The notes: generated from the sequence alone by a model not told the origin. 64,000 bases of DNA from Pseudanabaena sp. M085S1SP2A07QC (GCA_020404895.1 JADBWK010000017.1:16489-80488); one strand, 5' to 3'. Positions 32,387 through 41,412 are shown, counted from the first letter of the stretch. Numbers and translations are program-made.

Positions 32387-32477
32387 AGGACTTACGCAAA
32401 AGAACGAGATGCAGGGGCAATTCATGAATTGCCCTTACGGTAAAATGAGGATTTTAGGGCATTTTTGCGTAAGTCCT
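32387..32477. mobile_element. 91-bp MITE-like element, ACTTACGCAAAA type, copy 2
   Basis: Ends AGGACTTACGCAAAA / TTTTTGCGTAAGTCCT and internal GGGGCAATTCATGAATTGCCC match the element at 4252-4343. It lies in the 409-bp gap before the ABC operon, where no gene is seen. Confidence 0.75.
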
Positions 32478-32539
32478 ATATTTGCTATATCTACAGTGGA
32501 CTTTAGACTAACTTACAACAAGTTGTGAATAAGCGAACC

Positions 32540-32603
32540 AATATATTTTTATAAAATATATTTTTATAAAAGCCATGCGAAGCATAGCTATTATAAAAAT
32601 ATA
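32540..32603. repeat. AT-rich direct and inverted repeats
   Basis: ATATATTTTTATAAA occurs twice in tandem (from 32540), then a palindrome arm TATTATAAAAATATA after GCCATGCGAAGCATAGC. It is close to the ABC ATPase promoter region. Confidence 0.6.
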
Positions 32604-32735
32604 GATTAAGCCATCCCAAGTTCATGAGAAATATATGTAGTGTAAATTCTGAGCGTTCTTAGTTGATAATGTATTGGGTTGGGTAGCGAAAACTTCCCTA
32701 TCTATGTAGCTCAAAATACCTGCACAGATAACATT

Positions 32736-34082
32736 ATGGTTCAAAAAGCAGCAAAAAATAGCTTTGTTGCCTTAGAGGGTGTCGGTAAGTCTTACTTACA
32801 ACCAAATGGGCAGACTATTTCGATTATTGAAAATATTAATTGTCAGTTGCAAGTAGGTGAAATTATTGCTTTGTTAGGACCATCAGGCTCAGGCAAATCA
32901 ACATTAATGCGAATGATTGCAGGTTTAATTCCACCTTCTACTGGGAAAGTACTTTATTACAATCGCCCATTAGTAGGATTAAATCCAGGAGTAGCAATCG
33001 TTTTTCAAAATTTTGCGCTGTATCCTTGGTTAACTGTTCTAGAGAATGTAGAACTTGGACTGAAGGCGAAAGGAGAAGCAAAGGATACCAGAGAGCAAAA
33101 AGCACTTCGGATGATTGATGTGATTGGTCTAGACGGATTTGAAAATGCTTACCCCAAGGAACTGTCGGGGGGGATGCGCCAGCGGGTTGGCTTTGCCAGA
33201 GCTTTGGCGGTTGAGCCAGAACTGTTATGTATGGATGAGCCATTTTCGGCATTAGATGTATTAACAGCAGAAAACTTACGCTTTGAATTGCTTGACCTTT
33301 GGTTAGAAAAACGTATTCCCACTAAGTCAATTTTGATTGTGACCCATGGGATCGAAGAGGCTGTGACATTAGCCGATCGCGTGATTGTGCTAGGTCGTAA
33401 CCCTGGGCGGATTCGTGCTGATTTGCCGATTACTTTACCCCATTATCGCGATCGCAAAAGTCCTGAATTCCAAGTTTTAGTTGACCAAGTTTACAAGATC
33501 TTGACAAATCCTGATCTGCCAGATTTATCAACTCAGGCTGCCACCACCACGACTTCCACTTCTGAGCCTAAAGCTCAAGTAAAATATCAATCTCTTCCCC
33601 ATGTTCGCATTGGCTCAGTAGCTGGTTTATTGGAACTTCTAGAAGGTCGTCAAGATAAAGACCTATATCGAATTGCTCAAGAACTTTTATTGGAAGTCGA
33701 TGATATATTGCCAATTGTGGACGCTAGCAAACTAATGGAACTAGTTGCGGTCACGGAGGGTGACATTCAACTATCAGCGATCGGTGAGAATTTTATTAAT
33801 AGTAATATTGATGAGCGCAAAGCCATTATCCGCGATCTCTTGCAAAAGAATATTCGCTTAGTCCAACAAATATGTCAGCTTTTGCAAGCCAAGCGAAATC
33901 ATCGTATTTCTGAGGAATTAGTTCTTGATATTTTAGAGAATCATTTCACTAGTAAAGAAGCTCATCGCCAACTTAGGACAGCCATGGACTGGGGTCGCTA
34001 TGCTGAATTATTTAGCTATGACGAACCTTCAGGTGAAATCTTCATTGAAGAGAGTACTACAGAAACGGAAGAGTCCGAATAA
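32736..34082 (+). CDS. NitT/TauT-type ABC transporter ATPase with C-terminal regulatory domain
   Basis: 448 residues. The ABC domain (about 10-260) has Walker [10 protein letters not shown], signature LSGGMRQRVGFARAL and Walker B LLCMDEPFSAL. A C-terminal extension (about 290-448; VGSVAGLLELL-like, ISEELVLDILENHF, DWGRYAELFSYDE) matches the AAA-associated domain found on some nitrate/sulfonate-family ATPases and may sense substrate or partner state. The frame opens at TTG 32679, but ATG 32736 begins the homologous part. A double permease gene follows after 177 bp. Substrate unknown. Confidence 0.85.
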   Translation: MVQKAAKNSFVALEGVGKSYLQPNGQTISIIENINCQLQVGEIIALLGPSGSGKSTLMRMIAGLIPPSTGKVLYYNRPLVGLNPGVAIVFQNFALYPWLTVLENVELGLKAKGEAKDTREQKALRMIDVIGLDGFENAYPKELSGGMRQRVGFARALAVEPELLCMDEPFSALDVLTAENLRFELLDLWLEKRIPTKSILIVTHGIEEAVTLADRVIVLGRNPGRIRADLPITLPHYRDRKSPEFQVLVDQVYKILTNPDLPDLSTQAATTTTSTSEPKAQVKYQSLPHVRIGSVAGLLELLEGRQDKDLYRIAQELLLEVDDILPIVDASKLMELVAVTEGDIQLSAIGENFINSNIDERKAIIRDLLQKNIRLVQQICQLLQAKRNHRISEELVLDILENHFTSKEAHRQLRTAMDWGRYAELFSYDEPSGEIFIEESTTETEESE

Positions 34083-34114
34083 ATTAAGGTAGGCAGCGTA
34101 AAGAGCCGTCTACC

Positions 34115-34222
34115 TTACAGCGCTTTGTGCTCAAACCCAAACCAATAAATTCTTGAAAAGTGTTGCTTCGCAACACTTTTCAAGAATTTATTGTGGTTCG
34201 TTTGATCGTAAATTACTGTAAA
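34115..34222. repeat. Palindromic element between the ABC genes (inverted copy at 50261)
   Basis: Core palindrome AATAAATTCTTGAAAAGTGTTG with complement, centre CTTCG. Flanks TTACAGCGCTTTGTGCTCAAACC and GGTTCGTTTGATC appear in reverse orientation at 50261-50368. Confidence 0.75.
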
Positions 34223-34259
34223 TGCAAATCACCCAATTCATTTTTAGTCTGGATTGCTT

Positions 34260-35990
34260 ATGTATCAGCCCACTATCGATCCCAAATCAAAATTTAGCGT
34301 ACGTTGGAGCCTTGGTGATGTCTTACTGCCTTTGGCGATTATTGCTTTTATATTCATCATTGTGCAGACTGCTAGGAATTTTACAGGTACATACGAAAGT
34401 GGCTATGTAGTTAATCTATCGCTGAGCTTTTTACCAAGCTATACATTACAGACATTAGTAAGAATGCTAGCTGCCTATTTAGTATCCTTAGCGTTTAGCC
34501 TTTTGTATGCCTATGTTGCTTATCGGTCAACTTTATGGTCAAAGGTGCTTATTCCTCTATTAGATATTCTGCAATCAATTCCTGTACTGTCATTTTTGCC
34601 TGCGGTTGTACTTGCTTTGGTCGGTTTATTTCCTAGACAGAGATTGGGAATCGAAATTGCTTCAATCTTGCTGATTTTTACGGGTATGACTTGGAATATG
34701 ACCTTTAGTTTCTATCAATCCCTAAGTAGTATTCCCAAAGAATTGATCGAAGCAAGTCAAGTTTATCGACTTGGGGCATGGCAGCGTTTCTGGACTTTAG
34801 AACTTCCTTCGGGGGTAGTGGGTTTAGTGTGGAATAGTGTGATGTCCGTAGCTGGTGGCTGGTTCTTTTTGATGCAAACAGAATCATTTACGCTCTCCAA
34901 TCGCGACTTTACGCTTCCCGGACTCGGCTCCTTTTTGAAGGCGGCAGCGGATGCAGGGGATGATTTGGCGATTTTTAGTGGGTTAGCAGTTTTAATTGGC
35001 ATAATTACGATTATTGATTATTTTGTGTGGCGACCGCTAATTGCTTGGGCGGAGAAGTTCAAGAATGAGACAGTTGAAGCGGCTCAAGTACCAGAATCGC
35101 GAGTGTTAGATTTTTTAAGGCGATCGCCTACGATGCGAATTATGAGCGATCGCTTGTTTATGCCAATCTCTGAAGCTGTTAATCATAGCTTTAGGCGTAA
35201 AGCTCCAAGCTCTCTGATCAGCCAGCATAAAACATCGAAATGGATCAATTGGTTTAACTGGCTATTAGTTGGGCTAGCTGGTTTTATAGTTTTGAGCGGT
35301 GTATCAAGTGCGATCGCGTTACTGAGTAGTATGCCATTGAACTCATGGAAACAAGTAGCGATCGGCGCTTTGTTCACTGCTATTCGGGTATTTATCGTCT
35401 TGATTATTTCATTGATTATTACGGTTCCCATTGGCGTATCGATCGGTCGCAATCCCAAACTAGCCCAATTTTTACAACCAATTGTCCAAATAGCCGCTTC
35501 AGTTCCTGCGACGGCTTTATTTCCGATTCTATTATTGTATTTAGGAAATATGGCAGGTGGTCTGGACATTGGCGCAGTGATTCTGATGACTTTAGGAAGT
35601 ATGTGGTACATCCTTTTCAATGTTATTGCGGGGGCGCAAGCCATTCCCTCGGAACTTTTTGAAGCTGCGCGAGTGTATAAACTTTCGCCCTTGCAACGTT
35701 GGAACACTCTAATTCTGCCAGGGATTTTTCCGTATTTAGTGACGGGGATCATTACGGCTGTTGGTGGAGCATGGAACGCGAGTATCGCAGGTGAATATGT
35801 CAAGTTTCAAGGCAGGTTGCTGACAGCAACAGGATTAGGCTCGACGATTACGCAAGCCTCTGATGTGGGTGATTTTCCGCTTTTATTGGCTTCGACAATT
35901 GTGATGTCATTGCTAGTTGTGATGACCAATCGCTTGGTATGGCGACCACTGTATCGATTAGCTCAGGTCAAATATCAATTAGTTGTTTAA
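34260..35990 (+). CDS. ABC transporter permease, two permease domains fused
   Basis: 576 residues with about 12 membrane helices and two BPD_transp_1 domains (about 65-255 and 365-565). Each has its EAA coupling loop: PKELIEASQVYRLGAWQRFW in the first and PSELFEAARVYKLSPLQRWN in the second. Normal family members have one domain and act as homodimers, so here one chain would form the whole pore. It forms an operon with the ATPase upstream; no binding protein is adjacent. ATG 34260 is chosen over TTG 34254. Confidence 0.88.
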   Translation: MYQPTIDPKSKFSVRWSLGDVLLPLAIIAFIFIIVQTARNFTGTYESGYVVNLSLSFLPSYTLQTLVRMLAAYLVSLAFSLLYAYVAYRSTLWSKVLIPLLDILQSIPVLSFLPAVVLALVGLFPRQRLGIEIASILLIFTGMTWNMTFSFYQSLSSIPKELIEASQVYRLGAWQRFWTLELPSGVVGLVWNSVMSVAGGWFFLMQTESFTLSNRDFTLPGLGSFLKAAADAGDDLAIFSGLAVLIGIITIIDYFVWRPLIAWAEKFKNETVEAAQVPESRVLDFLRRSPTMRIMSDRLFMPISEAVNHSFRRKAPSSLISQHKTSKWINWFNWLLVGLAGFIVLSGVSSAIALLSSMPLNSWKQVAIGALFTAIRVFIVLIISLIITVPIGVSIGRNPKLAQFLQPIVQIAASVPATALFPILLLYLGNMAGGLDIGAVILMTLGSMWYILFNVIAGAQAIPSELFEAARVYKLSPLQRWNTLILPGIFPYLVTGIITAVGGAWNASIAGEYVKFQGRLLTATGLGSTITQASDVGDFPLLLASTIVMSLLVVMTNRLVWRPLYRLAQVKYQLVV

Positions 35991-35999
35991 TAGTTGTCT

Positions 36000-36036
36000 A
36001 AAAAGAGAGAGGCCGCTCAGCAGCCTCTCTCTTTTT
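36000..36036. terminator. Intrinsic terminator after the permease
   Basis: AAAAAGAGAGAGGC / GCCTCTCTCTTTTT around CGCTCAGCA, 10 bp after the permease stop. It isolates the ABC operon from the heme oxygenase operon. Confidence 0.85.
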
Positions 36037-36052
36037 GGTTACAAAACTTTGC

Positions 36053-36100
36053 TTGACATTATATATATGTATAAGGTTTAGGATGCAGTGATTAAGTTTC
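36053..36100 (+). promoter_or_regulatory. Promoter region of the low-oxygen tetrapyrrole operon
   Basis: A perfect -35-like TTGACA at 36053-36058 is followed by the near-palindrome TTATATATATGTATAA (36059-36074) and a TAGGAT-like -10 at 36079-36084. The spacing is longer than usual, as in activator-dependent promoters. In Synechocystis the MarR-type activator ChlR controls the equivalent operon; the palindrome is a candidate site (inference). Confidence 0.4.
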
Positions 36101-36112
36101 GTGAGTATACCA

Positions 36113-36856
36113 ATGACTAGTCACTTAGCTACCCGTCTGCGCGAAGGTACACAAAAGTCCCATACTGTCACTGAGAACACTGCATTTATGAAGTGCTTTC
36201 TCAAGGGTATTGTGGAAATTGTTCCTTTTAGAAAATTATTGGCTAATCTCTATCTTGTTTACAGTACGCTCGAAGTAGAATTAAAGCATCATTCTGAACA
36301 TCCAATCGTTGGCAAGATCTATTTCCCAGAACTCGAGCGCCAGTCAAGCTTAGAGAAAGATTTAGCTTTTTATTATGGTGACGATTGGCAATTGGATAAT
36401 TGGCGATCGCACATCGTCCCACTTAAGGCAGGACAAGTTTATGTTGATCGCCTCAAGGAAATTTCTAATACTGATCCGCTCCTTTTGATTGCCCATTCCT
36501 ATACACGCTATATGGGTGATTTGTCGGGCGGACAAGCCTTGAAGCTTATTATTCGTTCGGCTCTAGATCTGCCAAGCGATCGCGGTACGACTTTCTATGA
36601 ATTTGAGCAGTTGCCTACCATTGAGGCAAAAAAAGATTTTAAAGAGAAGTATCGTCAAGCACTAGATTCTCTAGTTATTGATGAATCTACAATTTTAAGA
36701 ATTGTGGAAGAGGCGAACTATGCTTTTACACTTAATCGGAATGTAGTAGATGAGCTAGAAGCTGATGTCAGAGCCGTCCTCGATCCCCATGTTTTTGAAC
36801 TGCTCACCAAGCAGGATCGGGCTGGTAGTACTGAGCGTCACAGTCATGCGGCTTAG
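36113..36856 (+). CDS. ho2: Heme oxygenase
   Basis: 247 residues with the heme oxygenase fold: start MTSHLATRLREGTQKSHT with proximal His17, and the distal helix block YTRYMGDLSGGQALKLI. It opens heme to biliverdin, precursor of phycocyanobilin for phycobilisomes and CcaS. Leading the operon with hemN and acsF matches the second, low-oxygen heme oxygenase (HO2) of cyanobacteria, so I assign ho2 by context. GTG 36101 is an in-frame alternative, but heme oxygenases start MTS..LA..LREGT. Confidence 0.9.
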   Translation: MTSHLATRLREGTQKSHTVTENTAFMKCFLKGIVEIVPFRKLLANLYLVYSTLEVELKHHSEHPIVGKIYFPELERQSSLEKDLAFYYGDDWQLDNWRSHIVPLKAGQVYVDRLKEISNTDPLLLIAHSYTRYMGDLSGGQALKLIIRSALDLPSDRGTTFYEFEQLPTIEAKKDFKEKYRQALDSLVIDESTILRIVEEANYAFTLNRNVVDELEADVRAVLDPHVFELLTKQDRAGSTERHSHAA

Positions 36857-36949
36857 ATAAAACATTTCGCTTAAAAATAAAACTTTACGGTTTTGAATTT
36901 GTTTTAGTCAAATTCAAAATCAATATATAAAAATACAAGGATTCAGTGG

Positions 36950-38347
36950 ATGAGTACGTCACAAGCGGTCAAATTTGATATTAATTTATTACATAAGTAT
37001 AATCAGCCAGTTCCACGCTATACCAGTTACCCACCTGCAACAGAGTTAAGCGAAAATTTTGATGAGATGGATTTTCGAGGAGTGATCGCATCAGGTAATT
37101 TACAGAAGACTCCTTTATCTCTCTATGCTCATATTCCCTTTTGTGATGCACCCTGTTATTTTTGTGGCTGCAACACTGTAATTAGTACTCGCAAAGAAAT
37201 TGCCGAACCATATCTAGGCTACTTGATGCGACATATTGAGCAGGTTGCGGCAACGGTAGATCGCGATCGCTTAGTACAACAAATGCATTGGGGAGGCGGT
37301 ACTCCCAATTATTTCTCTTTCGATCAAGTGGAACGTCTGTGGCATTGTCTGCAAGAGCGTTTTACCTTTGCAGCCGATGCAGAAATCTCCATCGAAGTAA
37401 ATCCGCGATCGCTAACTAAGGAATATTTGCAAGGTTTAAAAAATCTTGGATTTAATCGCATTAGCTTTGGCATTCAGGATTTTAATCTCAAAGTGCAAGA
37501 AGCTGTCAATCGGATTCAGCCAGAAGAGATGCTCTTTGATGGAATGCGTTGGATGCGCGAAGTGGGGTTTGAAGGGGTGAATGTGGATTTAATCTATGGA
37601 TTACCATATCAAACCCTAGAGACATTTCGCGAAACCCTTGACAAAACTATCGCCCTTAATCCCGATCGCATTGCGGTATTTAACTTCGCCTATGTGCCTT
37701 GGCTGAAGCCATTACAAAAGAAGAAAATTGATCCCGAAACTTTGCCATCTCCTGAAGAGAAGTTGCAAATTATGCAAATGACGATTGAAACTTTAACCAC
37801 TCATGGTTATGTGTTTATCGGTATGGATCACTTTGCTAAGCCTAATGACGAACTAGCGATCGCTCAGCGTGAAGGCAATTTGCACCGTAACTTTCAGGGT
37901 TATACCACTAAGCCTGAATCTGACCTCTTGGGCTTTGGCATGACTTCCATCAGCATGTTACAAAATGTCTATACCCAAAACTATAAAGGTTTACAGGACT
38001 TTTACAAAGCAATTGATGCATGCGAATTGCCAATCGAACGTGGTGTCACCCTCAATGCCGATGATATTTTGCGTCGTTCCATAATTATGGAACTGATGTG
38101 TCAATTTGAACTCTCACAGGATGAGATTGAATCTAAATATCATTTGACCTGCGATCGCGACTTTGGCAAATACTTTGATTCAGAGCGTGTGAAATTGCGT
38201 CAGTTACAGGCAGATGGCTTGCTCAACATAGACCACGATCGCATTGAGGTCACTCCTGTAGGACGCTTGTTAATCCGTAATATTGCCTCAGTGTTTGATG
38301 CATACCTTAAAAAGCAAAATATTGAGAAATTCTCAAAAGCAGTCTAG
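36950..38347 (+). CDS. hemN: Oxygen-independent coproporphyrinogen III oxidase
   Basis: 465 residues, radical SAM. The N-terminus NQPVPRYTSYPPATE is the HemN signature. The cluster motif PFCDAPCYFCGCN supplies the cysteines, WGGGTPNYF and GIQDFNLKVQEAVNRIQP are true-HemN blocks, and the HemN C-terminal domain is present. That separates it from HemW/HemZ-type paralogues. It decarboxylates coproporphyrinogen III without O2, replacing HemF in low oxygen. Second gene of the operon, 93 bp after ho2. Confidence 0.95.
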   Translation: MSTSQAVKFDINLLHKYNQPVPRYTSYPPATELSENFDEMDFRGVIASGNLQKTPLSLYAHIPFCDAPCYFCGCNTVISTRKEIAEPYLGYLMRHIEQVAATVDRDRLVQQMHWGGGTPNYFSFDQVERLWHCLQERFTFAADAEISIEVNPRSLTKEYLQGLKNLGFNRISFGIQDFNLKVQEAVNRIQPEEMLFDGMRWMREVGFEGVNVDLIYGLPYQTLETFRETLDKTIALNPDRIAVFNFAYVPWLKPLQKKKIDPETLPSPEEKLQIMQMTIETLTTHGYVFIGMDHFAKPNDELAIAQREGNLHRNFQGYTTKPESDLLGFGMTSISMLQNVYTQNYKGLQDFYKAIDACELPIERGVTLNADDILRRSIIMELMCQFELSQDEIESKYHLTCDRDFGKYFDSERVKLRQLQADGLLNIDHDRIEVTPVGRLLIRNIASVFDAYLKKQNIEKFSKAV

Positions 38348-38383
38348 CTAAGCTTGAGATCGAAGCAACATTAGAGGTTAATC

Positions 38384-38974
38384 ATGACACCACAACTCAA
38401 TATCATGGGCTATCTTAATCGTTCTGAGGTAAATGGACCTGGTTGTCGTGCTGTGGTTTGGGTACAGGGTTGCTGGCGCGAATGTCCAGACTGCTTTAAT
38501 CCAGCCTCTTGGTCTTTAGCCGTTAATCAACTCGTGTCAGTGGAGGAACTCGCAGAACGAATTCTCAGCGAACCAGCCAATCAAGGAGTCACCTTTTCTG
38601 GAGGTGAGCCATTTTTGCAGGCAACTGCTCTAGCAGACCTAGCAAGGCAGGTCAAAGCCGCAGGACTGAATGTAATGTCTTTTACTGGGTACACATTATC
38701 GGAACTGCGATCGCCTAGTGCTCCTGAGGGAGTCGAGGATCTCCTCGACCAACTGGATATTTTGATCGATGGACCCTATGTTTCTGCTCTTGCCATTCAT
38801 AAACCCGATTCTCCTGTTTCGTCTCGCAATCAGCGGTTACATATTTTTAATCCTGCTTTTGCCGACAAAATTGATTGGGCAAGCGATCAAACAGAAATTC
38901 ATGTTCTTAAGGATGGCACTTACGTTTTTACAGGATTTCGAGGACAAATGGATTTCGATATCCATAACACATAA
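38384..38974 (+). CDS. NrdG-like radical SAM activating enzyme
   Basis: 196 residues with a compact radical SAM core: the cysteine motif GCWRECPDCFNP (CxxxCxxC), GVTFSGGEPFLQ and DILIDGPYV. The size matches anaerobic ribonucleotide reductase activase NrdG and related glycyl-radical activases. No NrdD is adjacent. Its place between hemN and a hemerythrin suggests a low-oxygen function. It may activate a glycyl-radical enzyme encoded elsewhere; this is inference. Confidence 0.75.
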   Translation: MTPQLNIMGYLNRSEVNGPGCRAVVWVQGCWRECPDCFNPASWSLAVNQLVSVEELAERILSEPANQGVTFSGGEPFLQATALADLARQVKAAGLNVMSFTGYTLSELRSPSAPEGVEDLLDQLDILIDGPYVSALAIHKPDSPVSSRNQRLHIFNPAFADKIDWASDQTEIHVLKDGTYVFTGFRGQMDFDIHNT

Positions 38975-38991
38975 ATTCTTTCTATAAATCT

Positions 38992-39411
38992 ATGCTTTCT
39001 ACTTTGACTAAACCGATCGCTTATTGGCAACAGGAATACAACACTGGCAACTCACAGGTCGATGGACAACATCAACATCTATTTGAGATTGTTAATGCCC
39101 TCCATGATGCTGTTGTCACCAGAAAAGATACTTATACAATGCAAGTGCTTCTGGAATGTCTAGCTAATCACACCATCGAGCATTTTCAAACAGAAGAAGC
39201 TTTGATGATGAGGGTAGACTATCCTGATTACGATCGCCACAAGCAAACTCACGATTGTCTCTTGTCCAAAGTCGATAATTTGCTGCTGAAATTTCGCGAT
39301 CGCAATACCGAAGCGGTAACAACAGAAATTACGCAATTTCTCACTGAATGGTTGGCTCACCATATCAAGGGTGAAGACAAAAAGATGGTTCAGTTTTTTC
39401 AAAATCAATAG
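38992..39411 (+). CDS. Bacteriohemerythrin
   Basis: 139 residues, single-domain hemerythrin. Iron ligands are visible in order: GNSQVDGQHQHLFEI, NHTIEHFQTEE, DRHKQTHD and LAHHIKGEDKKM. Such proteins bind O2 reversibly at a di-iron site and can carry, buffer or sense oxygen. It sits immediately before acsF, an O2-consuming di-iron cyclase, and after oxygen-sensitive radical SAM genes, so O2 delivery or scavenging for this operon is an attractive idea. ATG start 17 bp after the previous stop. Confidence 0.9.
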   Translation: MLSTLTKPIAYWQQEYNTGNSQVDGQHQHLFEIVNALHDAVVTRKDTYTMQVLLECLANHTIEHFQTEEALMMRVDYPDYDRHKQTHDCLLSKVDNLLLKFRDRNTEAVTTEITQFLTEWLAHHIKGEDKKMVQFFQNQ

Positions 39412-39412
39412 A

Positions 39413-39471
39413 TCCCCTTGTAAAGGGGGGAGAATTTAATTCTTCCTTTACAAGGGGGATTGAGGGGGATC
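39413..39471. repeat. Imperfect inverted repeat before acsF
   Basis: ATCCCCTTGTAAAGGGGGGA paired with TCCTTTACAAGGGGGATTGAGGGGGATC, a common cyanobacterial repeat type; a relative is at 55852-55900. Confidence 0.6.
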
Positions 39472-39515
39472 AAAAATCTCTAACTTTATAAAAAAATCTA
39501 AAACTAATTACTACT

Positions 39516-40592
39516 ATGGTTTCAATTCAATCTAGACCCGAACCAGAACTCCTCCATGATGGCATCAAAGTTCCTGTTAAAGAAACTCTATTAACTCCAA
39601 GGTTCTACACCACTGACTATGATGCAGTTGCCAAGATGGATGTCTCGTCGCAACAGGCGGAACTGGAAGCTGTAGTTGAAGAGCTTCGCACCGACTACAA
39701 TCGCTATCACTACAAACGGGATCAAGAATTTTTACAATCTTGGGAACATATTGACGGTGAAACCCGCGCTGCTTTTATTGATTTTCTAGAACGCTCTTGC
39801 ACTTCAGAGTTCTCTGGATTTCTGCTATTTAAAGAATTGTCTCGTCAACTAGGCGATCGCAGTCCACTCCTCGCTGAAGCCTTCAGCCTTATGGCAAGGG
39901 ATGAAGCACGTCATGCAGGATTTTTGAATAAAGCGATGAAGGATTTTAATCTGTCGTTGGACTTGGTGAATATGACCAAAAAACGCAGTTATACTTTCTT
40001 TAAACCAGAATGGGTGATCTATTCTGTTTATCTATCAGAGAAAATTGGCTACTGGCGCTATATTCTCGTGCATTACCATTTGAAGGATCATCCTGAAAAT
40101 CAATTCTATCCACTTTTCAAATACTTTGAAAGCTGGTGTCAAGATGAGAATCGTCATGGTGATTTCTTTAAGGTGTTGTTGCGATCGCAGCCAGCGCTAT
40201 GGGGTACATGGAAGGCTAAACTATGGGCGCGTTTTTTCCTGTTGACAGTATTTGCGACGCATACGATTACCGTATTTGAACGGGCTGATTTCTATAAATC
40301 TATTGGTTTAGATGCTCGTGAATATAACAAGCAAGTTGTGGTCAATACTAATCACACTGCGATTAGTGCGTTTCCTGCGGTGCTTGATACCAGTCATCCC
40401 GACTTTTTCCCTAGATTAGAGAAATGTGCTGATTACAATTTTAAGCTGACGGCAATTAATGATAGCGATCTCCCTCAGTTTGTGAAGACCTTGCAGAAGT
40501 TGCCTTTATTTGTGGCGATTTTCTGGCAGTTGCTACTGGTGTATTTCACCAAACCTATTGATGCTGAAGCCAAACGCGGCGAGGTTCATTAG
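39516..40592 (+). CDS. acsF: Aerobic Mg-protoporphyrin IX monomethyl ester cyclase
   Basis: 358 residues, AcsF/ChlA family. Di-iron ligands are in FLERSCTSEFSGFLLFKEL, MARDEARHAGFLNK and WCQDENRHGDFFK (ExxH pattern). The length is normal. It closes the E-ring of chlorophyll using O2. Cyanobacteria often have two copies, and the one clustered with ho2 and hemN (chlA-II) works at low oxygen; I infer this paralogue from context. Last gene of the operon, followed by a terminator hairpin. Confidence 0.95.
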   Translation: MVSIQSRPEPELLHDGIKVPVKETLLTPRFYTTDYDAVAKMDVSSQQAELEAVVEELRTDYNRYHYKRDQEFLQSWEHIDGETRAAFIDFLERSCTSEFSGFLLFKELSRQLGDRSPLLAEAFSLMARDEARHAGFLNKAMKDFNLSLDLVNMTKKRSYTFFKPEWVIYSVYLSEKIGYWRYILVHYHLKDHPENQFYPLFKYFESWCQDENRHGDFFKVLLRSQPALWGTWKAKLWARFFLLTVFATHTITVFERADFYKSIGLDAREYNKQVVVNTNHTAISAFPAVLDTSHPDFFPRLEKCADYNFKLTAINDSDLPQFVKTLQKLPLFVAIFWQLLLVYFTKPIDAEAKRGEVH

Positions 40593-40619
40593 TATTTTTA
40601 GCAATTAAATAAGAATCAC

Positions 40620-40667
40620 TAGCTCAAGCTCGTAGAAATCTGTTTGGATTTCTGTGAGCTTGAGCTA
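40620..40667. terminator. Terminator after acsF
   Basis: TAGCTCAAGCTC.TAGAAATC / GATTTCTGTGAGCTTGAGCTA around TGTTTG, 28 bp after the acsF stop. Confidence 0.75.
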
Positions 40668-40769
40668 TATTTGCAGGGCGATCGCCTAAATCCTTAATAT
40701 CTAATCGCTCTACAAAATTTAACAGTTGATCGAAAGAGGGTTTTAGCTAATAATCACTATTTCAGCAAA

Positions 40770-41207
40770 TCAAAAGGAGCTAGGTTCAAGTTGAAATCCT
40801 AAGCCGACTTGGGTAAAATGTGCATCTTCTGTCAAGATGCGATAGATATCAAATTCTTGCATAATTAACATTGAAGTTAAGTCTGTAAAAGAGATTTGGG
40901 GTTTGTCGAGATATTTTAAACGCAACATTTGAGTTTGAGTAAAGCGAAATTCATCTATTTGAATTAGTTCAAATTGCTCTGTAGAAAATGCTTCAGATAG
41001 TTGGAGCATTGCTTGTTTGGCTTGGAAGGAGTTGAGGCGCTTAAAAAATAATGTAAATGTTTCATCTAGAACGAAGGTGCTGGTATAGATGGGTGTTCTT
41101 TCTGCTATTAAGGTTTGATAAAGATTTGCGACTTCTCTATGTCTGCGTTCTCTTGCATCGTTTAGGGTGAGCCATCCCCATGTATCGATGAATATGGCGT
41201 TACTCAT
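40770..41207 (-). CDS. PIN-domain toxin (VapC-like)
   Basis: About 145 residues with a PIN layout: FIDTWGW near the start, STFVLDETFTL, then SFTDLTSMLIMQ and ILTEDAHF supplying the acidic residues. PIN toxins cut RNA. ATG 41207 overlaps the antitoxin end as TATGAGTAA, the usual translational coupling of toxin-antitoxin pairs; a longer frame to 41222 is less likely. The antitoxin gene lies directly upstream. Confidence 0.82.
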   Translation of the reverse strand: MSNAIFIDTWGWLTLNDARERRHREVANLYQTLIAERTPIYTSTFVLDETFTLFFKRLNSFQAKQAMLQLSEAFSTEQFELIQIDEFRFTQTQMLRLKYLDKPQISFTDLTSMLIMQEFDIYRILTEDAHFTQVGLGFQLEPSSF

Positions 41208-41412
41208 AGAGGTCTTGGTCAATTTGTTGGGCGAGATTGCCGTGATTGGTAGCTCCAGTAAAGTTTGCTAGTGGATCGAATGGTGTAGAAGTTGGGTTAG
41301 AGAGCTTTTTGGGTTGCAGTGTTTGAATAAATCGTAAAACTATCTGGATCTGCTGCTGGCTAAGTTCACTGATCGCTTCTAAGATTTGTTGGTTTTGGTT
41401 TGTGGAATACAT
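41200..41412 (-). CDS. Antitoxin of the PIN toxin pair
   Basis: 70 residues: an N-terminal helix (ILEAISELSQQQIQIVLRFI) and a C-terminal acidic segment (NLAQQIDQDLYE) likely to bind the toxin. Small cyanobacterial antitoxins of this type have little motif content; the call rests on size, order and the 8-bp overlap with the toxin gene. Confidence 0.7.
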   Translation of the reverse strand: MYSTNQNQQILEAISELSQQQIQIVLRFIQTLQPKKLSNPTSTPFDPLANFTGATNHGNLAQQIDQDLYE

